NCBI RefSeq assembly: GCF_000010285.1
Contig: NC_010617.1
Location: 1,612,001-1,676,000, forward strand
DNA from: Kocuria rhizophila DC2201
GTDB taxonomy: Bacteria > Actinomycetota > Actinomycetes > Actinomycetales > Micrococcaceae
Reading direction: 5' to 3'
Length of the DNA: 64,000 bases
Shown here piece by piece: positions 19,510 to 28,730 of this stretch. Numbering within the stretch: the first letter of the stretch is position 1; each line of letters starts with the position of its first letter. Made by a program: the position numbers and the translations under genes. Below the pieces are notes generated by a model that searched no databases, was not told where the DNA came from, and worked only from the letters and a program-made list of their open reading frames with translations.

Positions 19510-21684
19510 TCACTTCCGGGGTAACGGGGTCACGTCCGTGAGGCGCCACCCCTGGGAGGTCTGCACCACGGTGATCCGGACGGACTGCCGGGCGTCGCCA
19601 CCCTCGCGTGTCACGGCCGACCCGGCAGGCAGCTCCCCGTGCCACCCGCGGGTGAGCACCTCCGCGCGGTAGGTCCGGCTCCGCGCGGCCTCCGCCGGGC
19701 TCAGGTGCGCGCCGGGAGCGGGGGGCTGCTCCTCCAGGGAGACGACCTCCATGCTCAGTCCCGACAGTGCCGTAAAACCACTGCCCGTGCTGTCCTGGGC
19801 GGCCGCGCGGCGGATCACCTCCCGGTCCCGGGCCGCGAGTCCTGAGTCCGGCACGTAGACCGCGGCGGCCGCCGCCTCGTCCCCCGCCGCGAGCGCCGCG
19901 GCCCGTTCGGCCACGAGAGCCCGCACCGCGTCCGCCGCTTCACGGTCCTTGTCCTGCATGCTGGCTCCGGGCGCGGAGGCAGAGCTGTGGGTCGGCGTCC
20001 CCGGGCTGGGTGAGGCCCCGTGTCCCGCACCCGGGGACGTGCTGCCCGTGGCAGGCGTCTGCCGGTCCGCCGCGGCCCGCGACGGGTCCGTCGACGGCGC
20101 AGCGGGCGCCGGGGGCGAGGCAGCGGCACCCGCGTCGGCACCGGTTCCGGTGGAACCGTCGTGCTGGACGAGGGCCCAGGCGAGGGCCACTGCCAGCAGC
20201 ACCGCGAGCAGCAGCGCGGGGCCCCGTACGCCGGGCCGACGCACGGCGGCGCCCACGGCGCCCAGGACGGTCTCCCGACCGCCCGGAGGCGCGGCAGCAC
20301 CGGCGGATCCGACGGTCCGTCCCCGGCCACCCACCGGCGCGGTGGCAGCCTCGCCACGGCCTGAGTCGGGACGCAGGCGAGCCACTGCCCGAGGCAGGGC
20401 GCGGGCCCGCAGCTTCACCACCGTTCCGTCGGCGCGGATCACCTCGGGAGTCATGCGCTCCGGTGGTCGGCGCGCGGGGCGGGTGCGGGGCGCGGGGGCG
20501 CTGAACCCGGTCGCGAGCTCGTGGGCCGAGGGCCGCGCGGCGGGATCGTCGGCGAGCGCGGCCTCGAGCATCAGCACCAGGTGCCGCGGCGCAGTGGGGC
20601 ACATGAGCGTGAGCGGAACACGGTGGGAGTCCGTTCCGGGCAGCCGGCCAGTCAGCGCCAGCCACCCCAGCACGCCGAGGTCGTAGACGTCCTGGGCGGC
20701 GCTCGCCCCCTCGTGCGCGGCGTCGTCGTCCCACTGCTCCGTCCCGGCAGCGGCGCCCGCCGCACTCGCCGGTTCCTGCCCCGGGTGGTCTTCCGTCCAC
20801 GGCGGCACCCCGGCATCGGGCACGGCCCACTCGTCCCGGGGTCCGTGATGGCCGCCCACACCCGGTGCGCGCTCCTCCTCGACGAGCCCCGCGGTGTCCG
20901 GGGTTTGGCGACCGTGCCCCCACGGCACCCGGAGCGAGGATCCGAACGGGACGCCGTACCCGTCAACGACCGCCCCGTCGCCCGTGAGCAGCACGTGCTC
21001 CGCGCCGAGGCGCCCGTGGGCCCAACCGCGGTCGTGCAGGTGGCCCAGGGCTCGCGCGACGTCCCCGAGCACGCTCGACATCTCCTCGGGGCTGATCCGT
21101 TCCGCGCCGCGGGCCCGCTCGTGCAGGGTCTCCGCCGTCACGCACGCACTCACCAGTGCCCGGACCTGCGCCCCCTCCCCGAGGGTGCCCAGCACCGGCA
21201 CCAGGTGGGGGTGCGGGGCCTCGGCGAACGCGGCCACGAGTGCGGCGAACCGCTGCTCGTGCCGCTGCCGCAGCGCCGGATCCGGTCCCGTGGCGAACGT
21301 GACGGTGAACGGCTCGCGTGTGCTGCGCTCCCTGGCCCGCCAGGTACGCGTGCCCCCGCCCTCCGCCTGCACGGCCACGAGCTCCAGTCCCCCGGACGCC
21401 GACGCCGCCGCCTCACCGTGGGTGCTCTCCTCCCCGATTCGCGACGCCACGGAGCAGTCGTCCCCTTCCCTGGAGGGCGTGTCCGGGGTCTGTCCGGCGG
21501 CGTCATGTGGGAGCGCCGGGGGCGCGGCCGTGCCCCGCGCGGCCCGGAGCCGTTCCTCCGCGCTGCGGTGCCGGCCCCGTGCGCCGGCGGGGGCGGCGTC
21601 GTCCGGTGCGCGGGCGGCGTCGTCGGCTGCCGGGGCGGAGGGCCCGGGGGATTCGCTCCCGGGGTGTCTGCGGTCTGCGTGCAT
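19510..21684 (-). CDS. Membrane pseudokinase with extracytoplasmic NTF2-like domain (putative)
   Basis: 724 residues. After a Pro/Ala-rich N-terminus, residues about 95-400 follow a Ser/Thr kinase layout (HLVPVLGTLGEGAQVRALVSA, DVARALGHLHDRG, DVYDLGVLGWLALTGRLPG), but catalytic residues are missing. The HRDLKPxN loop reads HGRLGAEHV and the DFG position reads DGYG. No VAIK-type lysine or GxGxxG loop is clear. One transmembrane segment (LLLAVLLAVALAWALV, near residue 510) follows. The C-terminal extracytoplasmic region of about 130 residues looks NTF2-like (RAAALAAGDEAAAAAVY to SQGWRLTDV). It is divergent from lipB. I infer a signalling or scaffold role. The ATG at 21684 has no clear ribosome-binding site. 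Confidence 0.75.
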   Translation of the reverse strand: MHADRRHPGSESPGPSAPAADDAARAPDDAAPAGARGRHRSAEERLRAARGTAAPPALPHDAAGQTPDTPSREGDDCSVASRIGEESTHGEAAASASGGLELVAVQAEGGGTRTWRARERSTREPFTVTFATGPDPALRQRHEQRFAALVAAFAEAPHPHLVPVLGTLGEGAQVRALVSACVTAETLHERARGAERISPEEMSSVLGDVARALGHLHDRGWAHGRLGAEHVLLTGDGAVVDGYGVPFGSSLRVPWGHGRQTPDTAGLVEEERAPGVGGHHGPRDEWAVPDAGVPPWTEDHPGQEPASAAGAAAGTEQWDDDAAHEGASAAQDVYDLGVLGWLALTGRLPGTDSHRVPLTLMCPTAPRHLVLMLEAALADDPAARPSAHELATGFSAPAPRTRPARRPPERMTPEVIRADGTVVKLRARALPRAVARLRPDSGRGEAATAPVGGRGRTVGSAGAAAPPGGRETVLGAVGAAVRRPGVRGPALLLAVLLAVALAWALVQHDGSTGTGADAGAAASPPAPAAPSTDPSRAAADRQTPATGSTSPGAGHGASPSPGTPTHSSASAPGASMQDKDREAADAVRALVAERAAALAAGDEAAAAAVYVPDSGLAARDREVIRRAAAQDSTGSGFTALSGLSMEVVSLEEQPPAPGAHLSPAEAARSRTYRAEVLTRGWHGELPAGSAVTREGGDARQSVRITVVQTSQGWRLTDVTPLPRK

Positions 21685-21746
21685 GGCACCACTGTGCCCC
21701 GCCGGGAGTGGTCCCGCTCACGTTATCCACAGGCTGGGGGAAGGGA

Positions 21747-21752
21747 TAGGCT
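21747..21752 (+). promoter_or_regulatory. -10 hexamer TAGGCT, leaderless start of lipB
   Basis: TAGGCT ends six bases before the lipB ATG at 21759. Confidence 0.65.
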
Positions 21753-21758
21753 GGATGA

Positions 21759-22481
21759 ATGGCTCTGCACTTCGAACGCATTGGATTCGCCCCGGAGCTG
21801 GTGAACTACCGGGAGTGCCTGGACCTGCAGCGGCAGGTCCACCAGGAGGTCGTGGCCGGTTCCCGCGGCAACACGGTGCTCATGGTCGAGCACGATCCCG
21901 TCTACACCGCCGGGCGCCGCACCGAGAAGCACGAGTACCCGTGGGACGGCACCGAGGTGGTGCCCATCGGCCGCGGCGGGAAGCTGACCTACCACGGCCC
22001 CGGGATGCTCGTGGGCTACCCGATCGTGCGCCTGCCCATCCCGCTGGACGTCGTGCGCTTCGTGCGCGTGCTCGAGGAGGTCATCATCGCGGTGGTCCGT
22101 GACTTCGGGGTGCCCGCCACCACGGTGGAGGGACGCTCCGGGGCGTGGGTGCTCGCGGACGAGCGCGGTCCGGACCGGAAGATCTCCGCCATCGGGGTGC
22201 AGGTGTCCAAGCGCGCCACCATGCACGGCTTCGCCCTGAACTGCTCCAACGACCTCCGGCCGTTCGGCAAGATCATCCCGTGCGGGATCACCGACGCCGG
22301 GGTCACGTCCCTGAGCGCCGAGACAGGGAATCGCATCGACCCCGCGGACGTTGTGGAGCGTATGGAGCAGGAGCTCTCGGCCCGGGAGGCGGACCTGTGC
22401 GTCCCGTTCGAGCCCGACACCCCCGCCGAGCCGGTGCGGCTGCCCGCCCCGGGAACGGCCACCAGCGCCGCCGCCTCCTGA
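21759..22481 (+). CDS. lipB: Octanoyl-[ACP]:protein N-octanoyltransferase
   Basis: 240 residues. LipB moves octanoate from acyl carrier protein to lipoyl-domain lysines, the first step of lipoate synthesis. It shows [12 protein letters not shown], the [18 protein letters not shown] block (HGPG signature), and [12 protein letters not shown] with the catalytic Cys/Lys region IIPCGI. The ATG is leaderless-type. It lies 90 bp upstream of lipA and about 3 kb from the E2 substrate gene sucB. Confidence 0.94.
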
Positions 22482-22571
22482 GACGGCCACCCGCCACAGA
22501 CCGCACGAGACCCGCCGGCCCCGAATACCGTGGGGCCCGGGCCACGCCCGCACCACCAGCGAGGAGTACTC

Positions 22572-23579
22572 ATGACCATCGCACCCGAAGGCCGCAAGCT
22601 GCTGCGCGTCGAGGCACGCAATGCCGAGGTGCCCATCGAGAAGAAGCCGTCGTGGTTGAAGAACACGGCCAAGATGGGCCCCCAGTTCACGGAGCTCAAG
22701 TCCATGGCCCGCGGCCGCGGTCTGCACACGGTGTGCGAGGAGGCCGGCTGCCCCAACATCTACGAGTGCTGGGAGGACCGCGAGGCCACGTTCCTCATCG
22801 GCGGTGACACCTGCACCCGACGCTGCGACTTCTGCGACATCGCCACGGGCAAGCCCGGCATGGTGGACGTGGCCGAGCCGCGCAAGGTCGCCGAGTCCGT
22901 GCGCGACCTCGGGCTGCGCTACGCGACCGTCACGTCCGTGGCCCGCGACGACCTCGCGGACGGCGGGGCCTGGCTCAACGCAGAGACCATCCGCGCGATC
23001 CACGCCATGAACCCGAGCACGGGCGTGGAGATCCTGATCCCGGACTTCAAGGGCCAGCCGGACGCCGTTCAGCAGGTCATCGACGCGCAGCCCGAGGTCT
23101 TCGCACACAATCTGGAGACCGTGCCGCGCATCTTCAAGCAGATCCGCCCCGCCTTCGCGTACGAGCGCTCCCTGGACGTGCTCACGCAGGGCAAGGAGCA
23201 CGGCATGATCGTGAAGTCCAACCTGATCCTGGGCATGGGCGAGACCGACGACGAGGTCTACGAGGCCCTGTGCGACCTCCACGACGCCGGGTGCGACATC
23301 ATCACGCTCACGCAGTACCTGCGCCCGGGGCCCACGTTCCACCCCATCGACCGCTGGGTGAAGCCCGAGACGTTCGTGGAGCTGTCCAAGGCCGCCGAGG
23401 AGATCGGCTTCCTGGGCGTCATGGCCGGGCCCATGGTCCGTTCCAGCTACCGCGCCGGCAAGCTGTGGGCGCGCGCCATGAAGAAGATGGGCCGGGAGAT
23501 CCCCGAGCACCTCTCGCACATCGACGACTCCGGCTCCGCGACCCAGGAGGCCTCCTCCCTGCTGGCCCGCCTGGGCTGA
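22572..23579 (+). CDS. lipA: Lipoyl synthase (radical SAM)
   Basis: 335 residues. LipA inserts two sulfurs into the protein-bound octanoyl group. The auxiliary 4Fe-4S cluster cysteines are in [12 protein letters not shown] (near residues 56-67) and the radical SAM cluster in CTRRCDFC. The terminal RSSYRAG carries the conserved serine ligand. The ATG at 22572 follows GAGGAG by five bases; 14 further in-frame upstream codons are not supported. A hairpin terminator follows. Confidence 0.96.
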   Translation: MTIAPEGRKLLRVEARNAEVPIEKKPSWLKNTAKMGPQFTELKSMARGRGLHTVCEEAGCPNIYECWEDREATFLIGGDTCTRRCDFCDIATGKPGMVDVAEPRKVAESVRDLGLRYATVTSVARDDLADGGAWLNAETIRAIHAMNPSTGVEILIPDFKGQPDAVQQVIDAQPEVFAHNLETVPRIFKQIRPAFAYERSLDVLTQGKEHGMIVKSNLILGMGETDDEVYEALCDLHDAGCDIITLTQYLRPGPTFHPIDRWVKPETFVELSKAAEEIGFLGVMAGPMVRSSYRAGKLWARAMKKMGREIPEHLSHIDDSGSATQEASSLLARLG

Positions 23580-23598
23580 GGCCCACCCGCCGCCATCC

Positions 23599-23630
23599 GA
23601 CGACGCCGCCCGGTTCCGGGCGGCGTCGTC
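23599..23630 (+). terminator. 15-bp perfect hairpin terminator after lipA
   Basis: The arms at 23599-23613 and 23616-23630 are perfectly complementary. The stem itself carries the GACGACGCC/GGCGTCGTC oligomer. Confidence 0.7.
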
Positions 23631-23735
23631 GCGTCCCGGGCGGGGCGCGCCCCGGGAGTCGACCGCGGTGCGGACGCGTGTGCCCCGCCCCGGGACGCGC
23701 CCCCGCGCGTCGAGCGGCGCCCGCGCGGCAGCGGA

Positions 23736-23741
23736 TAGAAT
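23736..23741 (+). promoter_or_regulatory. -10 hexamer TAGAAT of the DUF4191 gene
   Basis: Gives a leader of about 31 nt before the GTG at 23779. Confidence 0.5.
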
Positions 23742-23778
23742 GACCGCGATCCCCTACCAGCTACTGCGAGGAACCACC

Positions 23779-24528
23779 GTGTCACCAGCCACCTCCACCA
23801 AGGCCAGGGCCGCCGAGCGCGACCGCAAGCGTGAGGAGAAGCGCCAGCGCAAGGCCGCCAAGGGCCCCGGCGTCTTCGCGCAGATGAAGCAGGTCTTCCA
23901 GATGACCCGCGAGAGCGAGCCGAACATCCTGTGGTGGATGATCCTGCTGGGCCTTGCGGTGCTGCTGGTGTTCCTGCTGATCGGCGTGGCCCTGGGCAAC
24001 TGGGTCACGTGGCTGCTGATCGGCATTCCGTTCGCGGTGCTCGCCGCGGTGATCCTGCTCTCCCGCAGGGCGGAGCGGGCGGCGTTCACCCGCATCGAGG
24101 GCCAGCCCGGTGCCGCCGGTGCCGCGCTGTCCACGCTCAAGCGCGGCTGGATCGTCGAGGAGGAGCCGGCCGCCATGGACCCCAAGTCCAAGGACCTGCT
24201 CTTCCGTGCCGTGGGCCGGCCCGGCGTCGTGTTCATCACCGAGGGCCCCGTGAACCGCGTGGAGAAGCTCGTCAAGAAGGAGCGCCGCCGCATCGGACCC
24301 GTGATCACCAACGTGCCGATCCACGTGATCAAGTCCGGCAACGGCGAGGGCCAGGTGCCGCTGAACAAGCTCGCCAAGACCCTGCGCGGGCTGGACAACA
24401 AGCTCACCAAGCAGGAGGTGCAGGTGGTGCACCGCCGCATGAACACCCTGCAGAACCGCCTGCCCATCCCCAAGGGCGTGGATCCCACCCGCGCCCGCCC
24501 GGACCGGAAGTCCATGCGCGGCCGCTGA
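23779..24528 (+). CDS. DUF4191 membrane protein
   Basis: 249 residues. A basic N-terminus (AAERDRKREEKRQRKAAKG) precedes two adjacent transmembrane helices at about 49-70 and 76-97, followed by a cytoplasmic basic domain (GWIVEEEPAAMDPKS, FITEGPVNRVEKLVKKE) that defines the actinobacterial DUF4191 family. The gene commonly follows lipA in actinobacteria; its function is unknown. GTG at 23779 follows GAGGAA. Confidence 0.88.
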   Translation: MSPATSTKARAAERDRKREEKRQRKAAKGPGVFAQMKQVFQMTRESEPNILWWMILLGLAVLLVFLLIGVALGNWVTWLLIGIPFAVLAAVILLSRRAERAAFTRIEGQPGAAGAALSTLKRGWIVEEEPAAMDPKSKDLLFRAVGRPGVVFITEGPVNRVEKLVKKERRRIGPVITNVPIHVIKSGNGEGQVPLNKLAKTLRGLDNKLTKQEVQVVHRRMNTLQNRLPIPKGVDPTRARPDRKSMRGR

Positions 24529-24710
24529 CGCGACCTGGAGGATCCTTTCCCTCCCAGCGGCCCCTGCGGCGTGGGGCACCCGGGTGAGCGCCCCGTGAGA
24601 ATTCAGGGCCGCTGAGCCGGCCCAGCGGCGTCGTCACGTCCGCGGGCGGACCCGCGCCCGGAGGCGCAGAGTGCCGTGCTCGGGGCGGGGGGGGGATCAG
24701 GGCACGGGGT

Positions 24711-25157
24711 TCAGCGCACGCGCACGAGGATGGTGCCCACGGCGCGGTCGTGGAGGCCGCGGTGGTCCTCGTCCACCACGAGCGGCGGGACCACCAGACA
24801 GATCAGCAGCGACCGGACGGCCGCTCTGCCGAAACCGGCGGGGCGGCCGTCCATCGTCTGCACCTGCAGGCCCATGATCCAGTGCCCGGGGGTGCGGCCG
24901 AAGAAGCCCACCATGAGCGCGCTGAGCACGAAGAACACGAGCAGGTTCATCAGCCCGGACCCGTTCCAGCGGCTCAGGAACGCCGAGGCGAGCGCGAGGG
25001 CGAGCAGCCAGTCGAGCACGAGGGCCACCACGCGCGGCGCGAAGCGGGCGACGGAGCCGGGGCCCTGCGCGGGACGCCTGAGCCGACGCCCGGGGTAGGG
25101 GCTGCCGGAACCCGGTGCGCCGTCGAGCCACGAGCCCATGTCCTGGCGAGAAATCAT
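24711..25157 (-). CDS. RDD-family membrane protein
   Basis: 148 residues. The RDD hallmark is present: [21 protein letters not shown] with the Arg and Asp in the first helix, then [19 protein letters not shown]. Three hydrophobic segments are visible. The ATG at 25157 is preceded by TAGGCT and seven bases, so it is probably leaderless. Often described as a transporter-like fold, but no function is assigned here. It is divergent from glnA. Confidence 0.82.
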   Translation of the reverse strand: MISRQDMGSWLDGAPGSGSPYPGRRLRRPAQGPGSVARFAPRVVALVLDWLLALALASAFLSRWNGSGLMNLLVFFVLSALMVGFFGRTPGHWIMGLQVQTMDGRPAGFGRAAVRSLLICLVVPPLVVDEDHRGLHDRAVGTILVRVR

Positions 25158-25164
25158 GGCCCCC

Positions 25165-25170
25165 AGCCTA
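25165..25170 (-). promoter_or_regulatory. -10 hexamer TAGGCT, leaderless start of the RDD gene
   Basis: TAGGCT on the minus strand ends seven bases before the ATG at 25157. Confidence 0.6.
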
Positions 25171-25243
25171 TCCGCCGCGGCGGGGGCCCCGCGCACGCTC
25201 GCTAGACTGGGCCGCGTACTGACCGGTCGGCGGCCCCCCGGGC

Positions 25244-25281
25244 GTTACACGGTGGAAACACGGGTGACACCGGGGGGCAAC
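25244..25281 (+). promoter_or_regulatory. GlnR-type double operator upstream of glnA
   Basis: Four half-sites spaced exactly 11 bases apart: GTTAC (25244), GAAAC (25255), GACAC (25266) and GCAAC (25277). The known actinobacterial GlnR consensus is gTnAc-n6-GaAAc-n6-gTnAc-n6-GaAAc. The first two half-sites match perfectly and the last two differ by one base each. The site is centred about 42 bases before a start site predicted from the TACGCT -10 at 25292, an activating position. Confidence 0.75.
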
Positions 25282-25291
25282 GCCAGGTTCT

Positions 25292-25297
25292 TACGCT
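25292..25297 (+). promoter_or_regulatory. Candidate glnA -10 (TACGCT) next to the GlnR operator
   Basis: Would start transcription near 25304. A second TANNNT (TAGACT, 25203-25208) upstream of the operator could be an alternative promoter. Confidence 0.5.
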
Positions 25298-25380
25298 GGA
25301 CACCAGAACCGGACGGCGGCGGCACCCCGCACGGGTCCCGCCACGCCGATCGGACGCCCACAGAGAAGGAGAACAGGTCC

Positions 25381-26805
25381 ATGTTCCAATCAGCCGAAGA
25401 AGTCCTGGCGTACCTCAAGGACGAAGAGGTGGTGTTCGTCGATCTGCGCTTCACGGACATGCCCGGGGTGCAGCAGCACTTCAACCTGCCGGCCAAGGCG
25501 GTGGACGAGGATTTCTTCACGGACGGCCAGCTCTTCGACGGGTCCTCGATCCGCGGCTTCCAGGGCATCGCCGAGTCCGACATGCAGCTGATCCCGGACC
25601 CCCAGTCCGCGTTCGTGGACCCCTTCCGGGTCGAGAAGACCCTGGTGGTCACGTGCTCGATCGTCAACCCCCGCACCGGTGAGCCCTACCATCGCGATCC
25701 CCGCGGCGTGGCCGAGCGCGCCGAGGCCTACCTGGCCTCCACCGGCATCGCGGACACCGCCAACTTCGCCTCCGAGGCCGAGTTCTTCGTGTTCGACGAC
25801 GCCCGCTTCCAGGTGCGCCCCGAGTCCACCTTCTACAAGCTGGACTCCGAGGAGGCCCCGTGGAACAGCGGCCGCAAGGAGGAGGGCGGCAACCTCGCCA
25901 ACAAGACCGCCGTGAAGGGCGGGTACTTCCCGGTCTCGCCCGTGGACAAGCAGGCGGACCTGCGTGACGCCATGTGCGTGGCCCTGGACGACGTGGGCCT
26001 CGAGGTGGAGCGCTCCCACCACGAGGTGGGCGCCTCCGGCCAGGCGGAGATCAACTACACGTTCTCCACCCTCACGGCGGCGGCGGACGACCTGCTGAAG
26101 TTCAAGTACGTGATCAAGAACACCGCGGACGCGTTCGGCAAGACCGTCACGTTCATGCCCAAGCCCGTGTTCAACGACAACGGCTCCGGCATGCACTGCC
26201 ACCAGTCCCTGTGGAAGGGCGGGGAGCCGCTGTTCTACGACGAGAAGGGCTACGCGGGCCTCTCGGACGTGGCCCGCTGGTACATCGGCGGTCTGCTCGA
26301 GCACTCCTCCGCCGTGCTGGCGTTCACCAACCCCACGGTGAACTCCTACCGCCGCCTGGTGAAGGGCTTCGAGGCCCCCGTGAACATGGTGTACTCGCAG
26401 GGCAACCGCTCCGCGGGTATCCGGATCCCGATCACGGGCACCAACCCCAAGGCCAAGCGCCTGGAGTTCCGCGCCCCGGATCCCTCCTGCAACCCGTACC
26501 TCGCGTTCGCCGCGCAGCTGATGGCCGGGCTGGACGGCATCCGCAACCGCATCGAGCCCGCGGACCCGGTGGACAAGGACCTCTACGAGCTGCCCCCGGA
26601 GGAGGCCAAGGACATCAAGAAGGCCCCGGGCACCCTGGAGGAGGCCCTACAGGCGCTCGAGGAGGACCACGAGTTCCTGCTCGCCGGTGACGTGTTCACC
26701 GAGGACCTCATCGAGTCCTGGATCGAGTACAAGCGCGAGTTCGAGCTCAAGCCGCTCTCGCTCGTGCCCCACCCCCTGGAGTTCGAGCTCTACTACGGCG
26801 TGTGA
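25381..26805 (+). CDS. glnA: Type I glutamine synthetase
   Basis: 474 residues. Makes glutamine from glutamate and ammonia using ATP, as a dodecamer. GSI signatures: [30 protein letters not shown], and [12 protein letters not shown]. The adenylylation loop [10 protein letters not shown] carries the modifiable tyrosine at residue 402, so both post-translational control and the upstream GlnR site are expected. ATG at 25381 follows AGAAGGAGAAC. Confidence 0.97.
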   Translation: MFQSAEEVLAYLKDEEVVFVDLRFTDMPGVQQHFNLPAKAVDEDFFTDGQLFDGSSIRGFQGIAESDMQLIPDPQSAFVDPFRVEKTLVVTCSIVNPRTGEPYHRDPRGVAERAEAYLASTGIADTANFASEAEFFVFDDARFQVRPESTFYKLDSEEAPWNSGRKEEGGNLANKTAVKGGYFPVSPVDKQADLRDAMCVALDDVGLEVERSHHEVGASGQAEINYTFSTLTAAADDLLKFKYVIKNTADAFGKTVTFMPKPVFNDNGSGMHCHQSLWKGGEPLFYDEKGYAGLSDVARWYIGGLLEHSSAVLAFTNPTVNSYRRLVKGFEAPVNMVYSQGNRSAGIRIPITGTNPKAKRLEFRAPDPSCNPYLAFAAQLMAGLDGIRNRIEPADPVDKDLYELPPEEAKDIKKAPGTLEEALQALEEDHEFLLAGDVFTEDLIESWIEYKREFELKPLSLVPHPLEFELYYGV

Positions 26806-26878
26806 GACCCACCCGCCGTTCGCGGTGCCTCCCGCCACCGCCGGTGCGGTGGGCGCGCGGGGCGGGGGGGCGACGTCG

Positions 26879-26904
26879 TTCGGCGGGTTCGGCGGGTTCG
26901 GCGG
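26879..26904 (+). repeat. Short tandem repeat (TTCGGCGGG, nearly three copies)
   Basis: Two perfect 9-bp units and an 8-of-9 third unit lie in the 175-bp gap between the convergent glnA and mannosyltransferase genes. No gene is visible in the gap. Confidence 0.7.
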
Positions 26905-26980
26905 CCGACCGCGCCGGGTGCGCCGCAGCCGACCCGCCGCGCCCGGTGAGCGGGTGCCGCAGCACCGCAGCGGGACGGGT

Positions 26981-28558
26981 CTAGAGCACCACCGCGCGCG
27001 GGACCGGGTCTGCCCGTCGGATGCGCCGTGTGGCGGGGTCCAGCGCCCAGAGGTAGACCCCGAAGGTGAAGGCCACGAGGGCGGAGATCACGCGCGCGGC
27101 GATCAGGTTCAGGTCCAGGTACGGGAACACGTCCAGCTGGTCCGCCACGGCGTACACCGTGAAGAAGCCCGTGACGAAGAACAGCACGTCCGTGTGCCAG
27201 TCCGGGCGGATGCCCGTGATGGCGAACAGCGGGATGAGCCACACCACGTACCACGCCTGGATGATCGGGGCGAGCAGCACGAAGCCGGCCATGGACCACG
27301 CGAGGCGCCGCATGATGGTGCCGTCCCGTCCCACGAACATCAGCACCACGGCCGTCCCGGCCGCGAGCAGCGTGCCCAGCGAGTGCACGGCGTCCATCCA
27401 CGCGGAGCCGTCCAGGCCCCACGAGTCCCCCACGAGCTGCGCGAACAGGCCCAGCAGTCCGATGGGCGCGTACCAGATGTAGACGGTCCCGGGGGTGGAC
27501 ACCGCCGAGACCCACCCGAAGCCGAAGCCGCTCACGAGTCCCATGATCCCCAGCAGCACCACGGCGTACGCGAGCGTCAGGGCCCACACCACGAACCTGC
27601 GGGGCCACGAGGCGTTCCTCCCGGCCCAGAGCAGGCCGATGAACGGCAGGAACACGAGGGTGATGGGCTTGATGGCCACGGACAGGGTCACCAGCGTGGT
27701 GCCGATCAGTCCGCCCCTCCAGTTGCGCTGCACGGCCGCGGCGTAGGTGCCCAGCAGGGCGAGCGCGAGCATGATGGCGTCGTTGTGCGCGGCGATCACG
27801 AAGTTGGTGAGCAGCAGCGGGTTGGCCACCGTGAGCCACAGTGCGCGGCGCGGGTTCACCCCGTGCAGCCGGGCCAGCCGCGGGACCACCCACATGCACG
27901 CGAGCACGGCGAGCACGCACATGGCGCGGAACAGCAGCACGGCCACGTCCGGGTTGCCGCCCGAGAGGGTCACCACGAGCTGCTCGAGCCACAGGAACAC
28001 CGGCCCGTACGGCGGCGGGGACTCGGCCCACAGCTGGTCTGCGCCGAGCTGGAAGAAGTTGTCGATGGAGGAGACCCCGGACTCGTAGGGGTTCAGCCCG
28101 CTGGCCGTCACCCGCCCCTGGCCGATGTACGAGTACACGTCCCGGCTGAACAGCGGGATGCTCACGAGCATGGGCCCGGACCACGCGGCAATCGCCGTCA
28201 GCACCCAGCGCGCGCTCTGCGGGCCCCACGGGTGCAGCTTCTGCCCGAGCCGCAGCCACTGGCGCACCAGCAGCATGGCTCCCAGGGCCAGCAGCACGAT
28301 CGAGACCACCACGCCGATGGTCTCGAAGCGCATCCACATCACCAGGGGGTTTCGGCGCAGCCCCGAGATGCTCGCGAGCCACCCCACCCCCAGGGATCCG
28401 AGGAACAGCATCGTGGAGCCGAGGGTGCCCGCCGCCACCGTGCGCCACAGGGAGCGCGACGCCGCCGTGCCCCCGGCCGCGGCCCTGGTGCTCCCGGGCG
28501 GGGTCCCGGTGCGTCCGAGCAGCGCGAGGACGCGCCGCGTCCCGGACGTGGTGCGCAC
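26981..28558 (-). CDS. Polyprenol-phosphate-mannose-dependent alpha-1,6-mannosyltransferase (MptA/MptB-like, GT-C fold)
   Basis: 525 residues with about 12-13 transmembrane helices. The extracytoplasmic loop after the first helices carries FSRDVYSYIGQGRV then GLNPYE, the conserved acidic motif of MptA/MptB-type GT-C mannosyltransferases that extend lipomannan from C50-P-mannose. PPPYGPVFLWLE and AAHNDAIMLALA are also typical. I chose GTG 28558 because GGGAGG lies six bases upstream; the longer frame runs antisense through orn. It is convergent with glnA. Confidence 0.82.
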   Translation of the reverse strand: MRTTSGTRRVLALLGRTGTPPGSTRAAAGGTAASRSLWRTVAAGTLGSTMLFLGSLGVGWLASISGLRRNPLVMWMRFETIGVVVSIVLLALGAMLLVRQWLRLGQKLHPWGPQSARWVLTAIAAWSGPMLVSIPLFSRDVYSYIGQGRVTASGLNPYESGVSSIDNFFQLGADQLWAESPPPYGPVFLWLEQLVVTLSGGNPDVAVLLFRAMCVLAVLACMWVVPRLARLHGVNPRRALWLTVANPLLLTNFVIAAHNDAIMLALALLGTYAAAVQRNWRGGLIGTTLVTLSVAIKPITLVFLPFIGLLWAGRNASWPRRFVVWALTLAYAVVLLGIMGLVSGFGFGWVSAVSTPGTVYIWYAPIGLLGLFAQLVGDSWGLDGSAWMDAVHSLGTLLAAGTAVVLMFVGRDGTIMRRLAWSMAGFVLLAPIIQAWYVVWLIPLFAITGIRPDWHTDVLFFVTGFFTVYAVADQLDVFPYLDLNLIAARVISALVAFTFGVYLWALDPATRRIRRADPVPRAVVL

Positions 28559-28652
28559 AGGTGGCCTCCCGAAGACGTGCGTGCCGGCGCGGGCGTACCC
28601 GTGCGGCGTCGTGCCACGGGCGCTGGGGGCGCGCCGGGGCTGGTCGGGCCCG

Positions 28653-28658
28653 ATCCTA
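28653..28658 (-). promoter_or_regulatory. -10 hexamer TAGGAT of the mannosyltransferase gene
   Basis: Would give a leader of about 88 nt before GTG 28558. Confidence 0.4.
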
Positions 28659-28717
28659 CCGCGCCCGGTGGAGCGCACGCCGGTGGCCGCGCGGGGTCCG
28701 TGACGGTGCCGACGCGA

Positions 28718-28723
28718 TAGATT
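28718..28723 (+). promoter_or_regulatory. -10 hexamer TAGATT, leaderless start of orn
   Basis: TAGATT ends seven bases before GTG 28731. This decides for the GTG over a TTG at 28722, which lies inside the hexamer. Confidence 0.65.
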
Positions 28724-28730
28724 GGGGGAC

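Noticed and set aside
25208-25380. Glutamine riboswitch or other structured leader at glnA
   Set aside because: I could not find glnA-motif conserved loops. The clear signal is the GlnR-type operator; a covariance-model search would settle it.
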